From JAGTVG01 sp964543195 (GTDB lineage: Bacteria > Bacteroidota > Bacteroidia > Cytophagales > Cyclobacteriaceae): a DNA stretch of 64,000 nt. Below, in pieces: positions 33,912-42,939 of the stretch (position 1 is its first letter; the number at the start of each line of letters is the position of its first letter). A model generated the notes under the pieces. That model had not been told where the DNA came from. It saw nothing but the letters and a program-made list of their open reading frames with translations, and made no database searches. The stretch covers positions 1-64,000 of the forward strand of contig CAZIXF010000018.1 in NCBI GenBank assembly GCA_964543195.1, given 5' to 3'. A program made the position numbers and the translations under genes.

Positions 33912-35225
33912 TTAATACTGTTTTGAAGCAGCAAATGTTTCTTTTATCTCATTCTGAAAATGAATTTTATTCAATTTATCGATCATCCGGTCCTTGATAA
34001 TTTCATACTGTTGCCGTAATTCCTCCCGCACTGGCTCTGAAGGAGGCAGTTCAATTTTGAGGGCATCTACCTGCTGGTTATGTTTCCAGAACCTGAAACA
34101 TAAATGGGGACCGTTTGCCAGACCTGTACTACCTACATAACCGATTACCTGGCCCTGTTTAACCTTAACGCCAGTCTTGATCCCTTTGGCAAACTGAGAC
34201 ATATGCAGATACTGGGTTGTATACACACTATTATGCCTGATCTTGACGTACCGTCCGTTATATTTTGCATACCGGGCCTCCATAACCACGCCATCGCCCA
34301 CTGAATGAATAGGCGTTCCTGTGGGAGCCGCATAATCCGTACCGAGGTGGGATCTATAGCGCTTCAATAGGGGATGATACCGTCTCCTGGTATAACGTGA
34401 ACTGATGCGGTTATATCGCAAGGGGGCCCGCAGGAATTGTTTCTGCAGGCTTTCACCCTTCTCATCGAAATAACTCACGGCATCTCCCTGGTCGAAATAT
34501 ACCCCATAATAATCTTCTCCGAAATGATTGAAATAAGCACCCAGTATTTTGCCGATTCCCACCGGCTCATCCTCCACCATCAGTTGTTCAAATATTACCT
34601 TGAACTTATCCCCCTTTTGAACCCGGTAAAAATCTACCTGCCAGGCAAATACTTCGGAAAGGGAATGAATGAGCTCCGGATCGGCATTCGCTTCCCGCAT
34701 GGTTTCCCAAAGTGAAGTACTGATGATACCGGATATCCTGTTTTCCACCGTGTCGATTTTTTTAAGTTCACGGTATACTTCAATGCTGTCCTTGAGTTTG
34801 TATACTACATATTCGAGATTATTGGGTTCATATATAAGGTACTGAGCTTTTTTTATGCTGTCGGCAGTGGAGATCACCGTATATTTTTTCCTGGATACGA
34901 TTTTTCGCACATCATATACCGGTTTGGCCTTCTGAGATAATTCATGGATCTCCTGACCGGATACATTATATTGTGCCAGGATCTCTCCCAGGAACTGATT
35001 AGGCCTGATCGTATTTTCCTGTACATCAAGCGAATCCACTATGATCCCATAAAGCATCTTCTTCGGAATTTCTTCCTTAAGGGAATCCGGGTCAGTGGTG
35101 GCAACCGTATCTATGGTAACGGGGATGGTCGCTTGCCGGTTCCTGAAATTATTGGTTAAATAAAAAATTATAGCAAGAACTATGGCGATCACTAAAAAAT
35201 ATCCACCTGGAACGAATTTCTTCAT
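33912..35225 (-). CDS. M23 family metallopeptidase (murein endopeptidase-like)
   Basis: A 437-residue envelope protein from ATG 35225 (KKFVPGGYFLVIAIVLAII start; ATG 35252 adds nine residues). One N-terminal membrane anchor is followed by a helical/LysM-like middle region (GQEIHELSQKAKPVYDVRKI, AWQVDFYRVQKGDKFKVIFE) and a LytM/M23 zinc peptidase domain at about 280-395. The metal-site blocks are RSHLGTDYAAPTGTPIHSVG (HxxxD) and HNSVYTTQYLHMSQ. It should cut peptidoglycan cross-links or act as a scaffold activating amidases. Both main metal motifs are intact, so catalysis is likely. Monocistronic, flanked by the dispersed repeat. Confidence 0.9.
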   Translation of the reverse strand: MKKFVPGGYFLVIAIVLAIIFYLTNNFRNRQATIPVTIDTVATTDPDSLKEEIPKKMLYGIIVDSLDVQENTIRPNQFLGEILAQYNVSGQEIHELSQKAKPVYDVRKIVSRKKYTVISTADSIKKAQYLIYEPNNLEYVVYKLKDSIEVYRELKKIDTVENRISGIISTSLWETMREANADPELIHSLSEVFAWQVDFYRVQKGDKFKVIFEQLMVEDEPVGIGKILGAYFNHFGEDYYGVYFDQGDAVSYFDEKGESLQKQFLRAPLRYNRISSRYTRRRYHPLLKRYRSHLGTDYAAPTGTPIHSVGDGVVMEARYAKYNGRYVKIRHNSVYTTQYLHMSQFAKGIKTGVKVKQGQVIGYVGSTGLANGPHLCFRFWKHNQQVDALKIELPPSEPVREELRQQYEIIKDRMIDKLNKIHFQNEIKETFAASKQY

Positions 35226-35376
35226 TGCTTCTCTCCTTTTGAATCCACGCAAAATATGTCAAATATTTACTATTTTTCAACAAATTTGCTCAATAAATGT
35301 TAATCAGAACAGTAAGTAAGGGTTATTTGGCAAAATATATCCTGCCCTGTTGAAACGGGCCGTGGAGGGTTTCCTG

Positions 35377-35408
35377 TTTGACAACGTGCAGGTAATTCAT
35401 TAGTTTAT
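35377..35408 (+). promoter_or_regulatory. Weak Bacteroidota-type promoter candidate for the OsmC gene
   Basis: TTTG at 35377-35380, a 20-base spacer, and TAGTTTAT at 35401-35408 partly match the -33 and -7 boxes (last two bases of the -7 box differ), 42 bases before the ATG. Confidence 0.35.
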
Positions 35409-35450
35409 ACAAGAATTTTTAATTTAATACTCACATTAAACAATATTATT

Positions 35451-35870
35451 ATGGCTACTAGAAACGCATCAGCCCAATGGCTAGGCACATTAAAAGGAGG
35501 AAAAGGTACTATGAAATATGGTACCTACGAAGGTTTGTATACCTATTCATCCCGGTTTGAAGAAGGCGAAGGAACCAATCCGGAAGAACTGGTCGGCGCA
35601 GCTATTGCCGGCTGTTTTTCCATGTTTTTATCCGCCTTACTCAGCCAGCAGGATATTGAAGCCGAACGTATCGATACCACTGCCAAGGTAACGCTGGATA
35701 AAGATGACCAGGGACCTTTGATCACCAATATTGATCTGGACTGCAAGGCTAAGATTGATGGAGTCGATGAATCGACATTTTCAGAACTTTCCGAGAAGGC
35801 AAAAAAAGGTTGTCCCATATCCAGATTATACCAGGGCACGGAGATCAGCCTCAAGGCAGAACTGTTATAA
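35451..35870 (+). CDS. osmC: OsmC family peroxiredoxin
   Basis: A 139-residue thiol peroxidase that reduces organic hydroperoxides. The two active cysteines are C55 in AAIAGCFSMFLSALL and C121 in KKGCPISRLYQG, with the spacing of E. coli OsmC (C59/C125). The N-terminal ASAQWLGTLKGGKGTMKYGT and YSSRFEEGEGTNPEELVGAA match OsmC more closely than Ohr. It functions in the cytoplasm as a dimer. It stands alone with its own spacer, as stress-induced osmC genes usually do. Confidence 0.92.
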   Translation: MATRNASAQWLGTLKGGKGTMKYGTYEGLYTYSSRFEEGEGTNPEELVGAAIAGCFSMFLSALLSQQDIEAERIDTTAKVTLDKDDQGPLITNIDLDCKAKIDGVDESTFSELSEKAKKGCPISRLYQGTEISLKAELL

Positions 35871-36264
35871 ACTATCACAATTGATTAAGAAATAATTCAT
35901 CCCGGGTTGAATTCTATCCAGAAGGATAATTTAATCCGGGTTGGTTTTAATCCCTATATTGGGCAGAATATTTTTATAATATTAATCACAGTTGGATGTG
36001 TATGATTCTCAACCGGATTACCTGCCCGCACAATATCAATTGTTTTTTCCATTATTGCATTAAGGATGCCGGATCCGAAAAAGGATGAATGGTGATCAAA
36101 AATCCCGGCTTTATATGATTATATCATTTCTTTTAATCGTTGCCATGATTGAATTTATCTATAGTGTTCTAAAAAGATACTTTGCTCAATACGCCATAAC
36201 CGATCACTAATACGCATCCGTTATTTTAACCAAAACAGGTAACATGATAATAGGAAAAAAGTCC
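35871..36264. other. Spacer between osmC and the 5-oxoprolinase gene
   Basis: About 390 bases of mostly AT-rich sequence between convergent genes. Apart from one possible small plus-strand frame (36085-36210) I see no gene or RNA. Two CCGGGTTG stretches near 35905 and 35935 recall the GGGGTT ends of the dispersed element but are too short to assign. Confidence 0.5.
36085..36210 (+). CDS. Possible 41-residue single-helix membrane peptide
   Basis: A short frame starting ATG 36085 encodes a basic lead (NGDQKSRLY), a hydrophobic run IISFLLIVAMIEFIYSVL and a short tail ending ITDH. The composition is that of a one-helix membrane peptide, but there is no recognisable ribosome binding site, no promoter and no known family. 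An in-frame ATG at 36115 gives a 31-residue version. Chance is a real possibility. Confidence 0.25.
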   Translation: MNGDQKSRLYMIISFLLIVAMIEFIYSVLKRYFAQYAITDH

Positions 36265-39200
36265 TTATACGTCCTTGCCCCAACCCCCTCCGCCCGGAGT
36301 ATAAATAACAATAGAATCCCCTTCCTGTACTATCGCTGCGTCAATACCATTGAGCTTTTCTTTATCGCCATTTTTGCGGATCAGAAATTGATCTCCTTTT
36401 TTACCTTCCAACCCTCCCTTCATACCATAAGGCGCTTCTATCCTGTGTTGACTAAGTAAAGTGATCTCCAGTGATTTTAAAAACATGATCTGCCGGATTA
36501 CCCCGTCCCCTCCCTTGTTTTTTCCCTTACCTCCTGAATTTTCACGTATGCTGAAGTTAACCAGCCTTACCGGATATCGGAACTCCAGTATTTCCGGATC
36601 CGTAATACGGGTATTGGTCATATGCTGGTGTACCGCATTGGCTCCCGGATGTACGGATGTAGCACCACATCCCCCGCACAAAGTTTCATAATAGCTGAAC
36701 TGGTCATCACCAAAAAGAAAATTATTCATCGTACCCTGACTGCATGCTGAAAGCTCAAGGGCCTTTAAAAGTGTATCCACAATCCGCTGGCTGGTTTCGG
36801 TGTTCCCACCGACTACAGCAGGACATTTTTCAGGATCTACATGAAATACCGGATTTAGAAATCCGCCGGGCAATCGCAGACCCACCGCCCGCATGATCCC
36901 TTCATTCAACGGAATATTTTCATTGATAAGTAATCTCAACGTATATAGTACAGCGCTTCTTACTATGGCCGGAGTAGCATTCAGGTTTCCCGGATGCAGA
37001 TCTCCAGATCCGCTAAAATCTATAGTGAGGCGGTCGTGCTCAATACTCATTTCCAGATGGATGGGCGTACCGTCATCCAGGTATTCCGAGGCCTTGTATC
37101 TTCTTTCTTTCAACCGGGAAAGGCGATATACCAGTCTGGAATGAGCATAATCTTTTAATTCAGCCATATAATGCCTGATCTTATCTGATCCGAATTTCCT
37201 GCAAAGTGCCTCCAGGCTCCTTACACCTGCGTGCACAGAAGCAAGGGCACCGTTCAGATCAGCCAGATTTTCTTCAGGATCCCGGGTTGGATACTCACTT
37301 GCAGAAAGGATCTCCTTTACTTTATCCCATTGCTGTTTTCCCTTTCTGATCAGGTAAGTGGGTGGAATAATAACCCCCTCTTCTGCCAGGTTATCAGCGT
37401 CGGGCGGCATTGAGCCGGGTCTTTTGCCACCCAGTTCGGCATGATGAGCACGATTGGCGACATATCCGACTATTTTACCATTTTGATCAAAAACCGCCAT
37501 GATCATGGTAATATCCGGTAAATGAGATCCACCAAACGCCGGATGATTCGTAATAATCACATCCCCGGTATTCAGGGGAAATTTATTGATAACTTCTCTT
37601 ACACATAGTCCGAGACCTCCCAGGTGCACCGGTATGTGGGGTGCATTTACGATCAGTTCACCCTGTTCATCCAGCAAGGCGCATGAATAATCAAGCCGCT
37701 CCTTGATGTTCACAGAAAAAGATGTTCTTTGTAAAAGTGCTCCCATTTCTTCAGCTACAGCGGTTAACCGGTTCGTATAAAGTTCCAGATTGATGGCCTC
37801 GGATTCCTGGTCAGCACTTGACCCGGAAAAATCAACACCAGAAGCACGATGGAGTGAAGCCTGGTTGTATTCGTTAATCCTGGTTACCCAATCCTCATTC
37901 ACCACCAGGGTGGTATAATCACTGGCAAGTAATGCCGGTCCCCGGATCGAGGCACCTCTCTCAAGTTCTTCCCAGATGAATACCGGTACCTCCTGCCAGG
38001 CCTCGCCAATAAAAGAATGCTGAAATTTCGCCGGTTCGGGTGCATACAAATCATGAATGTCTGCTGCCGGTTCGATGGATTTTCTTTTTTCACTGGCAAT
38101 CACTTTGACCGATTCCACTTCAATGGTCCGGTTACTTAACCAGTGCCCGTATAAATTTTCATAAGTCCTTTTAAATGCCTCTTCTAAATCTTTCCCATCA
38201 TAGGGTATTTCCAGGCTGGTTTCCTGTCCTTTAAACCGGAGATACATCAATACTTCACGTATTTCGATATCTTCTTCCGGTATCTTTTCAAATAAAAGTG
38301 ATTTTTTTGCTTCATCGCCTAGTTCTCTTATCAATTCAGGAAGGATACGATCCACACTTTCGATTGATTTTAACACCTGCCGAACCGAAAATCGCTCGAT
38401 TAACGCATGCCCCATACCTGCGGCACTCAACAGACTGGCATCATAAGGAATGATTACAGATGATATATTCAATATCCCGGCCAGATCGATTGCGTGCTGA
38501 CCGCCTGCACCGCCAAATGAAATAAGCGTATATTCGGATGGATCAAAACCTTTTTTTACTGATATTTTTCTGATAGCATTAGCCATTTTTTCATTTACAA
38601 TCTTCAAAAAACCATTTAATATTTCAGATTTGTTTTGCCCATCCTGAATGAATTTCCCGAGTGCCTCATCGGAACACGACCTGTTGATGGGTATACCGAA
38701 ATTATCCCCGACAACTCTCCCCAACAGCAGATTTACATCGGTGATGGTCAGTGGACCTCCTTCTCCATAGCAGGCCGGACCCGGTGAAGCGCTTGCACTT
38801 TCGGGCCCGACGGTAAATTTGATACAATCAAAATCACAGATAGAACCTCCTCCGCTGGCCACCGTCTCAATCGTAAGTGAAGGGCTTACCACGGTAGCTC
38901 CACCAATCCGGGTTATATATTGATAATCAAATTTAGTATCGTAACGGGCCACATCCGTACTGGTTCCGCCCATATCGAAAGAAATGATCTTATTTGCTCC
39001 GGCTTCCATTCCGGTATTGACAGCACCGACCACGCCACCAGCCGGTCCGCTGAAAAGGCTTTCTTTGGGCAGATAATATTTATGATCCACAAGTCCTCCC
39101 GCACTGGTCATGATCTTCAGAGAACCGTGGGGAATTTTACTGTGAACACCCGAAAGATAGTTATGTACCCTTGGCGACAGATAGGCATTAACTACCGCGG

Positions 39201-40038
39201 TTTCGGTCCTGTTCAGGTAATTGATCACTGGAGCAATATCGGCTCCGGAAGTAATATATTTGAATCCTGCATTACTCAATGTTTCAAGAATGATTTTCTC
39301 ATGTGAAGGATTCCGGTAGCTGTGCAAGAGTGAAATCGCCACCGATCCCGGATTATAATCCGCTATTTCCTTCTTAAGGTTCTTCAGTTGGTCGGGATCG
39401 ATCCCCGAGATCACTTTCCCCTCAGAGGATAGCCTTTCATTCATTTCAAATATCCGATCATAAAATGGAGAAGGTTTTTGAATATTAAGGCTGAAAATAT
39501 GAGGCCGTTGCTGATTGCCGATCAACAGGAGGTCTTTGAAACCTTTGGTCACCACCAACACTGTTTTCGATCCTTTCCTTTCAAGCAGGGCATTTGTTCC
39601 GATGGTCGAGCCCAATCTCATTTCCAATGGAGGGAAAGAATCATTAAGCGATGTGCCGGTCACAAGCCTGGCGGCCAGTACCGGCGCTTCCTCCCCGCTG
39701 TTTATTTCAAAATCAAAAGCCGGGTTCTTTTCGGACAACACATCATGGTCGAGTATAATAATCCTTTTTTTTAAATCAACAGATTGTATCCGGGCTAATT
39801 CACTTTCGGATCCCAGTTTACTAAATATAAACCCATTGAAAATATCTTCAGAAACATTCCAAAAGGCTGAGAAATAAAAGGTCCGCCTGTCAAGGATCCG
39901 GGTTATTTTACCTCTCAGAGCACTTTTACTCAAGACTTTTATCCTGTAAAACCGGCCTTCCGGGCTTTTCGCAATACAATCGGTAAAAGTACCCCCGGTA
40001 TCAATCCATATCTTCCAGTGCGATTCGTACATTTTCAC
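36265..40038 (-). CDS. Fused 5-oxoprolinase (hydantoinase A and B)
   Basis: A 1257-residue protein joining both halves of the ATP-dependent 5-oxoprolinase/hydantoinase family. The HyuA half (residues 1 to about 740) begins with KIWIDTGGTFTDCIAKSP, the ATP-phosphate loop of the actin-like fold, and contains GAVNTGMEAGANKIISFDMG and SFGGAGGQHAIDLAG. The HyuB half (from about 746) has EEMGALLQRTSFSVNIKERL, DYSCALLDEQGELIVNAPHI and PVHLGGLGLCVREVI. It opens 5-oxoproline to glutamate at the cost of ATP; a hydantoin substrate is the alternative. Single-chain fusion is usual for eukaryotic and many bacterial OplA proteins. It lies 4 bases after the glycosyltransferase gene. Confidence 0.92.
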   Translation of the reverse strand: MKMYESHWKIWIDTGGTFTDCIAKSPEGRFYRIKVLSKSALRGKITRILDRRTFYFSAFWNVSEDIFNGFIFSKLGSESELARIQSVDLKKRIIILDHDVLSEKNPAFDFEINSGEEAPVLAARLVTGTSLNDSFPPLEMRLGSTIGTNALLERKGSKTVLVVTKGFKDLLLIGNQQRPHIFSLNIQKPSPFYDRIFEMNERLSSEGKVISGIDPDQLKNLKKEIADYNPGSVAISLLHSYRNPSHEKIILETLSNAGFKYITSGADIAPVINYLNRTETAVVNAYLSPRVHNYLSGVHSKIPHGSLKIMTSAGGLVDHKYYLPKESLFSGPAGGVVGAVNTGMEAGANKIISFDMGGTSTDVARYDTKFDYQYITRIGGATVVSPSLTIETVASGGGSICDFDCIKFTVGPESASASPGPACYGEGGPLTITDVNLLLGRVVGDNFGIPINRSCSDEALGKFIQDGQNKSEILNGFLKIVNEKMANAIRKISVKKGFDPSEYTLISFGGAGGQHAIDLAGILNISSVIIPYDASLLSAAGMGHALIERFSVRQVLKSIESVDRILPELIRELGDEAKKSLLFEKIPEEDIEIREVLMYLRFKGQETSLEIPYDGKDLEEAFKRTYENLYGHWLSNRTIEVESVKVIASEKRKSIEPAADIHDLYAPEPAKFQHSFIGEAWQEVPVFIWEELERGASIRGPALLASDYTTLVVNEDWVTRINEYNQASLHRASGVDFSGSSADQESEAINLELYTNRLTAVAEEMGALLQRTSFSVNIKERLDYSCALLDEQGELIVNAPHIPVHLGGLGLCVREVINKFPLNTGDVIITNHPAFGGSHLPDITMIMAVFDQNGKIVGYVANRAHHAELGGKRPGSMPPDADNLAEEGVIIPPTYLIRKGKQQWDKVKEILSASEYPTRDPEENLADLNGALASVHAGVRSLEALCRKFGSDKIRHYMAELKDYAHSRLVYRLSRLKERRYKASEYLDDGTPIHLEMSIEHDRLTIDFSGSGDLHPGNLNATPAIVRSAVLYTLRLLINENIPLNEGIMRAVGLRLPGGFLNPVFHVDPEKCPAVVGGNTETSQRIVDTLLKALELSACSQGTMNNFLFGDDQFSYYETLCGGCGATSVHPGANAVHQHMTNTRITDPEILEFRYPVRLVNFSIRENSGGKGKNKGGDGVIRQIMFLKSLEITLLSQHRIEAPYGMKGGLEGKKGDQFLIRKNGDKEKLNGIDAAIVQEGDSIVIYTPGGGGWGKDV

Positions 40039-40042
40039 TTAT

Positions 40043-41152
40043 TTAAGGATCTACTGGTGGAATCACCCGAAGCTTAACTAATCGCTTATAAACATAATCC
40101 GGTTCCAGCCACCGCATACAGGCAAAATCGCCCCGTTTGCATACTCCGGCTCCATATACTGTACAGGGTCTGCATACCAGCTTTTCTTTCGATATCTGGA
40201 TATTTCTTTCCGGAACCTGTCCATATGCCTCAAAACCGGCAAAAGGATGCGTGCCTCCCCACAAGGCAACCGTTGGAATCCCCACCAGGGCTGCCATATG
40301 CATATTGGCAGAATCCATGGTGATCATGGCATCCAGTTTTTCCATTAATGCCAGTTCGGTGGCCAGGTTCAACCGTCTGCCTACCGAAATGCATGAACGG
40401 AAGTCCTTTTCCATAAATTCCATGCGCCTGATCTCCTCATCACCACCTCCAAACAGGAATATGGCCAGTTCTTTATTTCGCTCCAGCAACTGGATCAACT
40501 GTAATACATATTCAAGGGGCCAGGTCTTCAGTTTATGTAGGGTAAAAGGTGCTATTCCTATTTTAACTGTGGTCCTCTTCACATGATGTTGAATCAGAAA
40601 TTCATCCGCTTTTCTTCGTTCCTCGGGAGGTATGGAAATTACAGGAACCTCAGGATCCTTGAACAGCAGGCCGATTTTCATGAATGGGTCCAGGTATCTT
40701 TGATAAGTGCTTTTCAGCCTATGGAATATCTTCCCTCTGGTTAAGAGGCGTTTTTGCCTTCTGCCCTTATCCAACTTAAATACCTTATGCCCGGCACTCC
40801 TGAACAATGAATTCAATATCCAGGTCCTGATCACATCATGCAGGTCAATCACATAATCATACCGGCCTGATTTCCTGAGCTGGCTGTAAAGTGTTAATAA
40901 ACCACCCATACCCTTATGCCTGAACCTGAAGTCACATGCCTGATAAGTGAATCGTGGCAAACCCTCAAAAAAGGGCCGGTAAACTTTCCTGGAGACAAAA
41001 GTAATATGCAGGTCTGGATTATTTTCAAGAAGACCTTTGATAACAGGCAAGGTAAGGGCCACATCTCCCATCGATGAAAACCGGAAGATCAATATATGCA
41101 GGAAATTATTGTTATTTCGTCTATCAGTAATCTTCGTAGGATTTTTCTTCAA
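40043..41152 (-). CDS. Glycosyltransferase family 9 protein (heptosyltransferase-like)
   Basis: A 369-residue GT-B glycosyltransferase of the ADP-heptose:LPS heptosyltransferase family. The N-terminal acceptor domain starts LHILIFRFSSMGDVALTLPV, the family's conserved opening; the nucleotide-sugar domain contains VKIGIAPFTLHKLKTWPLEY, LFGGGDEE and MDSANMHMAALVGIPTVALW with GGTHPFAGF. A cysteine-bearing tail (LVCRPCTVYGAGVCKRGDFA) may bind metal. It probably adds a heptose or other sugar to lipopolysaccharide core. Its start overlaps the DUF6165 gene by 29 bases, and the 5-oxoprolinase gene follows after 4 bases. Confidence 0.87.
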   Translation of the reverse strand: MKKNPTKITDRRNNNNFLHILIFRFSSMGDVALTLPVIKGLLENNPDLHITFVSRKVYRPFFEGLPRFTYQACDFRFRHKGMGGLLTLYSQLRKSGRYDYVIDLHDVIRTWILNSLFRSAGHKVFKLDKGRRQKRLLTRGKIFHRLKSTYQRYLDPFMKIGLLFKDPEVPVISIPPEERRKADEFLIQHHVKRTTVKIGIAPFTLHKLKTWPLEYVLQLIQLLERNKELAIFLFGGGDEEIRRMEFMEKDFRSCISVGRRLNLATELALMEKLDAMITMDSANMHMAALVGIPTVALWGGTHPFAGFEAYGQVPERNIQISKEKLVCRPCTVYGAGVCKRGDFACMRWLEPDYVYKRLVKLRVIPPVDP

Positions 41153-41495
41153 TAAGATCGGAACCTGTCACCTGATTGATCTCCTGCTTGATTTTAGCCC
41201 TCTGATCATTATGGTGGTACACCGCCCTGGCCGTTTCTATGAATTCACTGCCGAAATCCTTCTTCCGCTCGAGTTCACGGATCCGGTCCTCTATATCCCA
41301 GAGCTTCTGATTGATCTCAAGCAATTGATCATATAGAAACGAAATTTTGGCTTTGATCCGTTCAGTAGCCCCTTTCAGTATGTCATATTCCTTTTTGATG
41401 TTAACCCGCTTGTTTTTATCCCGGATCTTCTGCAGCTTGATCTCCAGGATTGTAAGTTTATCGATCAACTCACCGTTCGATACTTCAATTTTCAT
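41124..41495 (-). CDS. DUF6165 family coiled-coil protein
   Basis: A 123-residue protein from ATG 41495 (KIEVSNGELIDKLTILEIKL); a longer reading from 41531 would add 12 residues of unlikely leader. It is a long amphipathic coiled coil (residues 15-85, with heptad runs such as YDQLLEINQKLWDIEDRIRE) and a short C-terminal ARAVYHHNDQRAKIKQEINQ. The pattern fits DUF6165, a family of unknown role usually found beside glycosyltransferases of cell-surface polysaccharide synthesis. The 29-base overlap with the GT9 gene supports joint function. Confidence 0.75.
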   Translation of the reverse strand: MKIEVSNGELIDKLTILEIKLQKIRDKNKRVNIKKEYDILKGATERIKAKISFLYDQLLEINQKLWDIEDRIRELERKKDFGSEFIETARAVYHHNDQRAKIKQEINQVTGSDLIEEKSYEDY

Positions 41496-41563
41496 GTATC
41501 TTGTATTTGTATTATTCCCAAAAGTAATCATTCTGATTCAATATCATAATTTCCGGGTATCCC

Positions 41564-42796
41564 CTAGATCCCCGTGATAACCCGTGCAATGAATTTAATG
41601 CCACTGAAAGGGGTTTTGGGAATTTTACCATTAATAATGGCATACATTTGATCCATTAATTCGGGATTTTTCCTTACCCGGTTGAAAAGATAATTCATCA
41701 GTCCAGGATAAAAAGCCACCTGATGCATTAACCTGCTGAACTGGAAGGTTGAATTCAGTTTATCATATACTCTCCTGTCATAATCCGCTAAAAATTTCCC
41801 TGAATAATTATCTGACCCGATCGCCTCCATGGCCTGTTCTGCTGCAAACTTGCCACTGTACATGGCGTGACCGATCCCCTCGCCAAACAGCGGTTCAATC
41901 AGGTTGGCCGCATCACCTGTAAGCAGATAATTATCTCCGGAGAGGATCCTTTTTCTTGTATTCAGCGCAAGCGGAAATCCACGTACCGGATCAATCTGAC
42001 GGGCATTTTTAAACCTTTTTCTGAAATATGTATCTCCCCTGATAATATTCATCAGGGCCTTCTTCAGATCGATGTTCTTTCTGGAGATCACATCGCTACG
42101 CAGACCCAGTCCTACATTGGCAAGGTTATTTTTTAACGGAAAAATCCAAAGATATCCGGGGGCCAGTTCTTTCAGAAAATGGAGCTCAATAAAAGGTTCG
42201 GCGTTCAATCCCTCTACACCTTCAAAATAAGTCCGCACCCCTGCCGCGAATTCTTTTTTATCATATACATGGTCACTGACCTTCCGGACAAGCGAAAGAT
42301 TCGATCCGGAGGCAAGAATGATCAGTTCGGCCGTATCAATTGTCTTTTTCTCCTTGTTCAGAAGTGCCAACCTTCCATTTTCTCTCTTTATATCATTCAC
42401 ATATCTCTCTTTCAGAAATTCGACAACAGGATATTTTAAAACTTCATCCAGTAAAAACCTGTCAAAATCGATCCTTTTGCTCAAGGCTACTTCCGGGATA
42501 CGGTCCCCGACAAGATTTGTGGCAGAAACGCAAATCTCCTGATTTTCGGGACCAAAGAATTTTACTCCCCTTCCGGAAATCTTTCCTTCGAAATGTATAA
42601 ACCGTTCAAAGAATGAAGGGCTGATCTGCTCTAATACTGAAATGGCATATCCGCCAAGGCAATCACCGCATACTTTATCCCTGGGAAAAGGATCTTTTTC
42701 TATCAAAGTGACCGGGATCCTGTTTTTACCAAGAAAAATGGCTGCAGTTAAACCTGCAGGGCCAGCTCCAATAATGATGATTTTTTTTCTGGACAT
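41564..42796 (-). CDS. FAD-dependent oxidoreductase, geranylgeranyl-reductase family
   Basis: A 410-residue flavoprotein. The dinucleotide-binding start is KIIIIGAGPAGLTAAIFLGK followed by EKDPFPRDKVCGDCLGG, a signature of the geranylgeranyl reductase family; a second FAD motif is YLLTGDAANLIEPLFGEGIG near residue 285. Members saturate isoprenoid chains of lipids or quinones, or act as monooxygenases on aromatic products; the substrate here is open. It starts a run of four minus-strand genes ending with the oxoprolinase, but the 68-base gap to DUF6165 leaves the operon boundary uncertain. Confidence 0.87.
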   Translation of the reverse strand: MSRKKIIIIGAGPAGLTAAIFLGKNRIPVTLIEKDPFPRDKVCGDCLGGYAISVLEQISPSFFERFIHFEGKISGRGVKFFGPENQEICVSATNLVGDRIPEVALSKRIDFDRFLLDEVLKYPVVEFLKERYVNDIKRENGRLALLNKEKKTIDTAELIILASGSNLSLVRKVSDHVYDKKEFAAGVRTYFEGVEGLNAEPFIELHFLKELAPGYLWIFPLKNNLANVGLGLRSDVISRKNIDLKKALMNIIRGDTYFRKRFKNARQIDPVRGFPLALNTRKRILSGDNYLLTGDAANLIEPLFGEGIGHAMYSGKFAAEQAMEAIGSDNYSGKFLADYDRRVYDKLNSTFQFSRLMHQVAFYPGLMNYLFNRVRKNPELMDQMYAIINGKIPKTPFSGIKFIARVITGI

Positions 42797-42939
42797 AATA
42801 TCCCTGATATTGCCTGGTGAAGTACGGTTTGCCCGTATCGCACATTCAAATAAAAATAAATTTTCCTGTTTTTTACTTTACTTTTCCTGTTTTTCCCTAA
42901 AATTTATATTATTAACTTTAATAAAAATATGATATCGAC

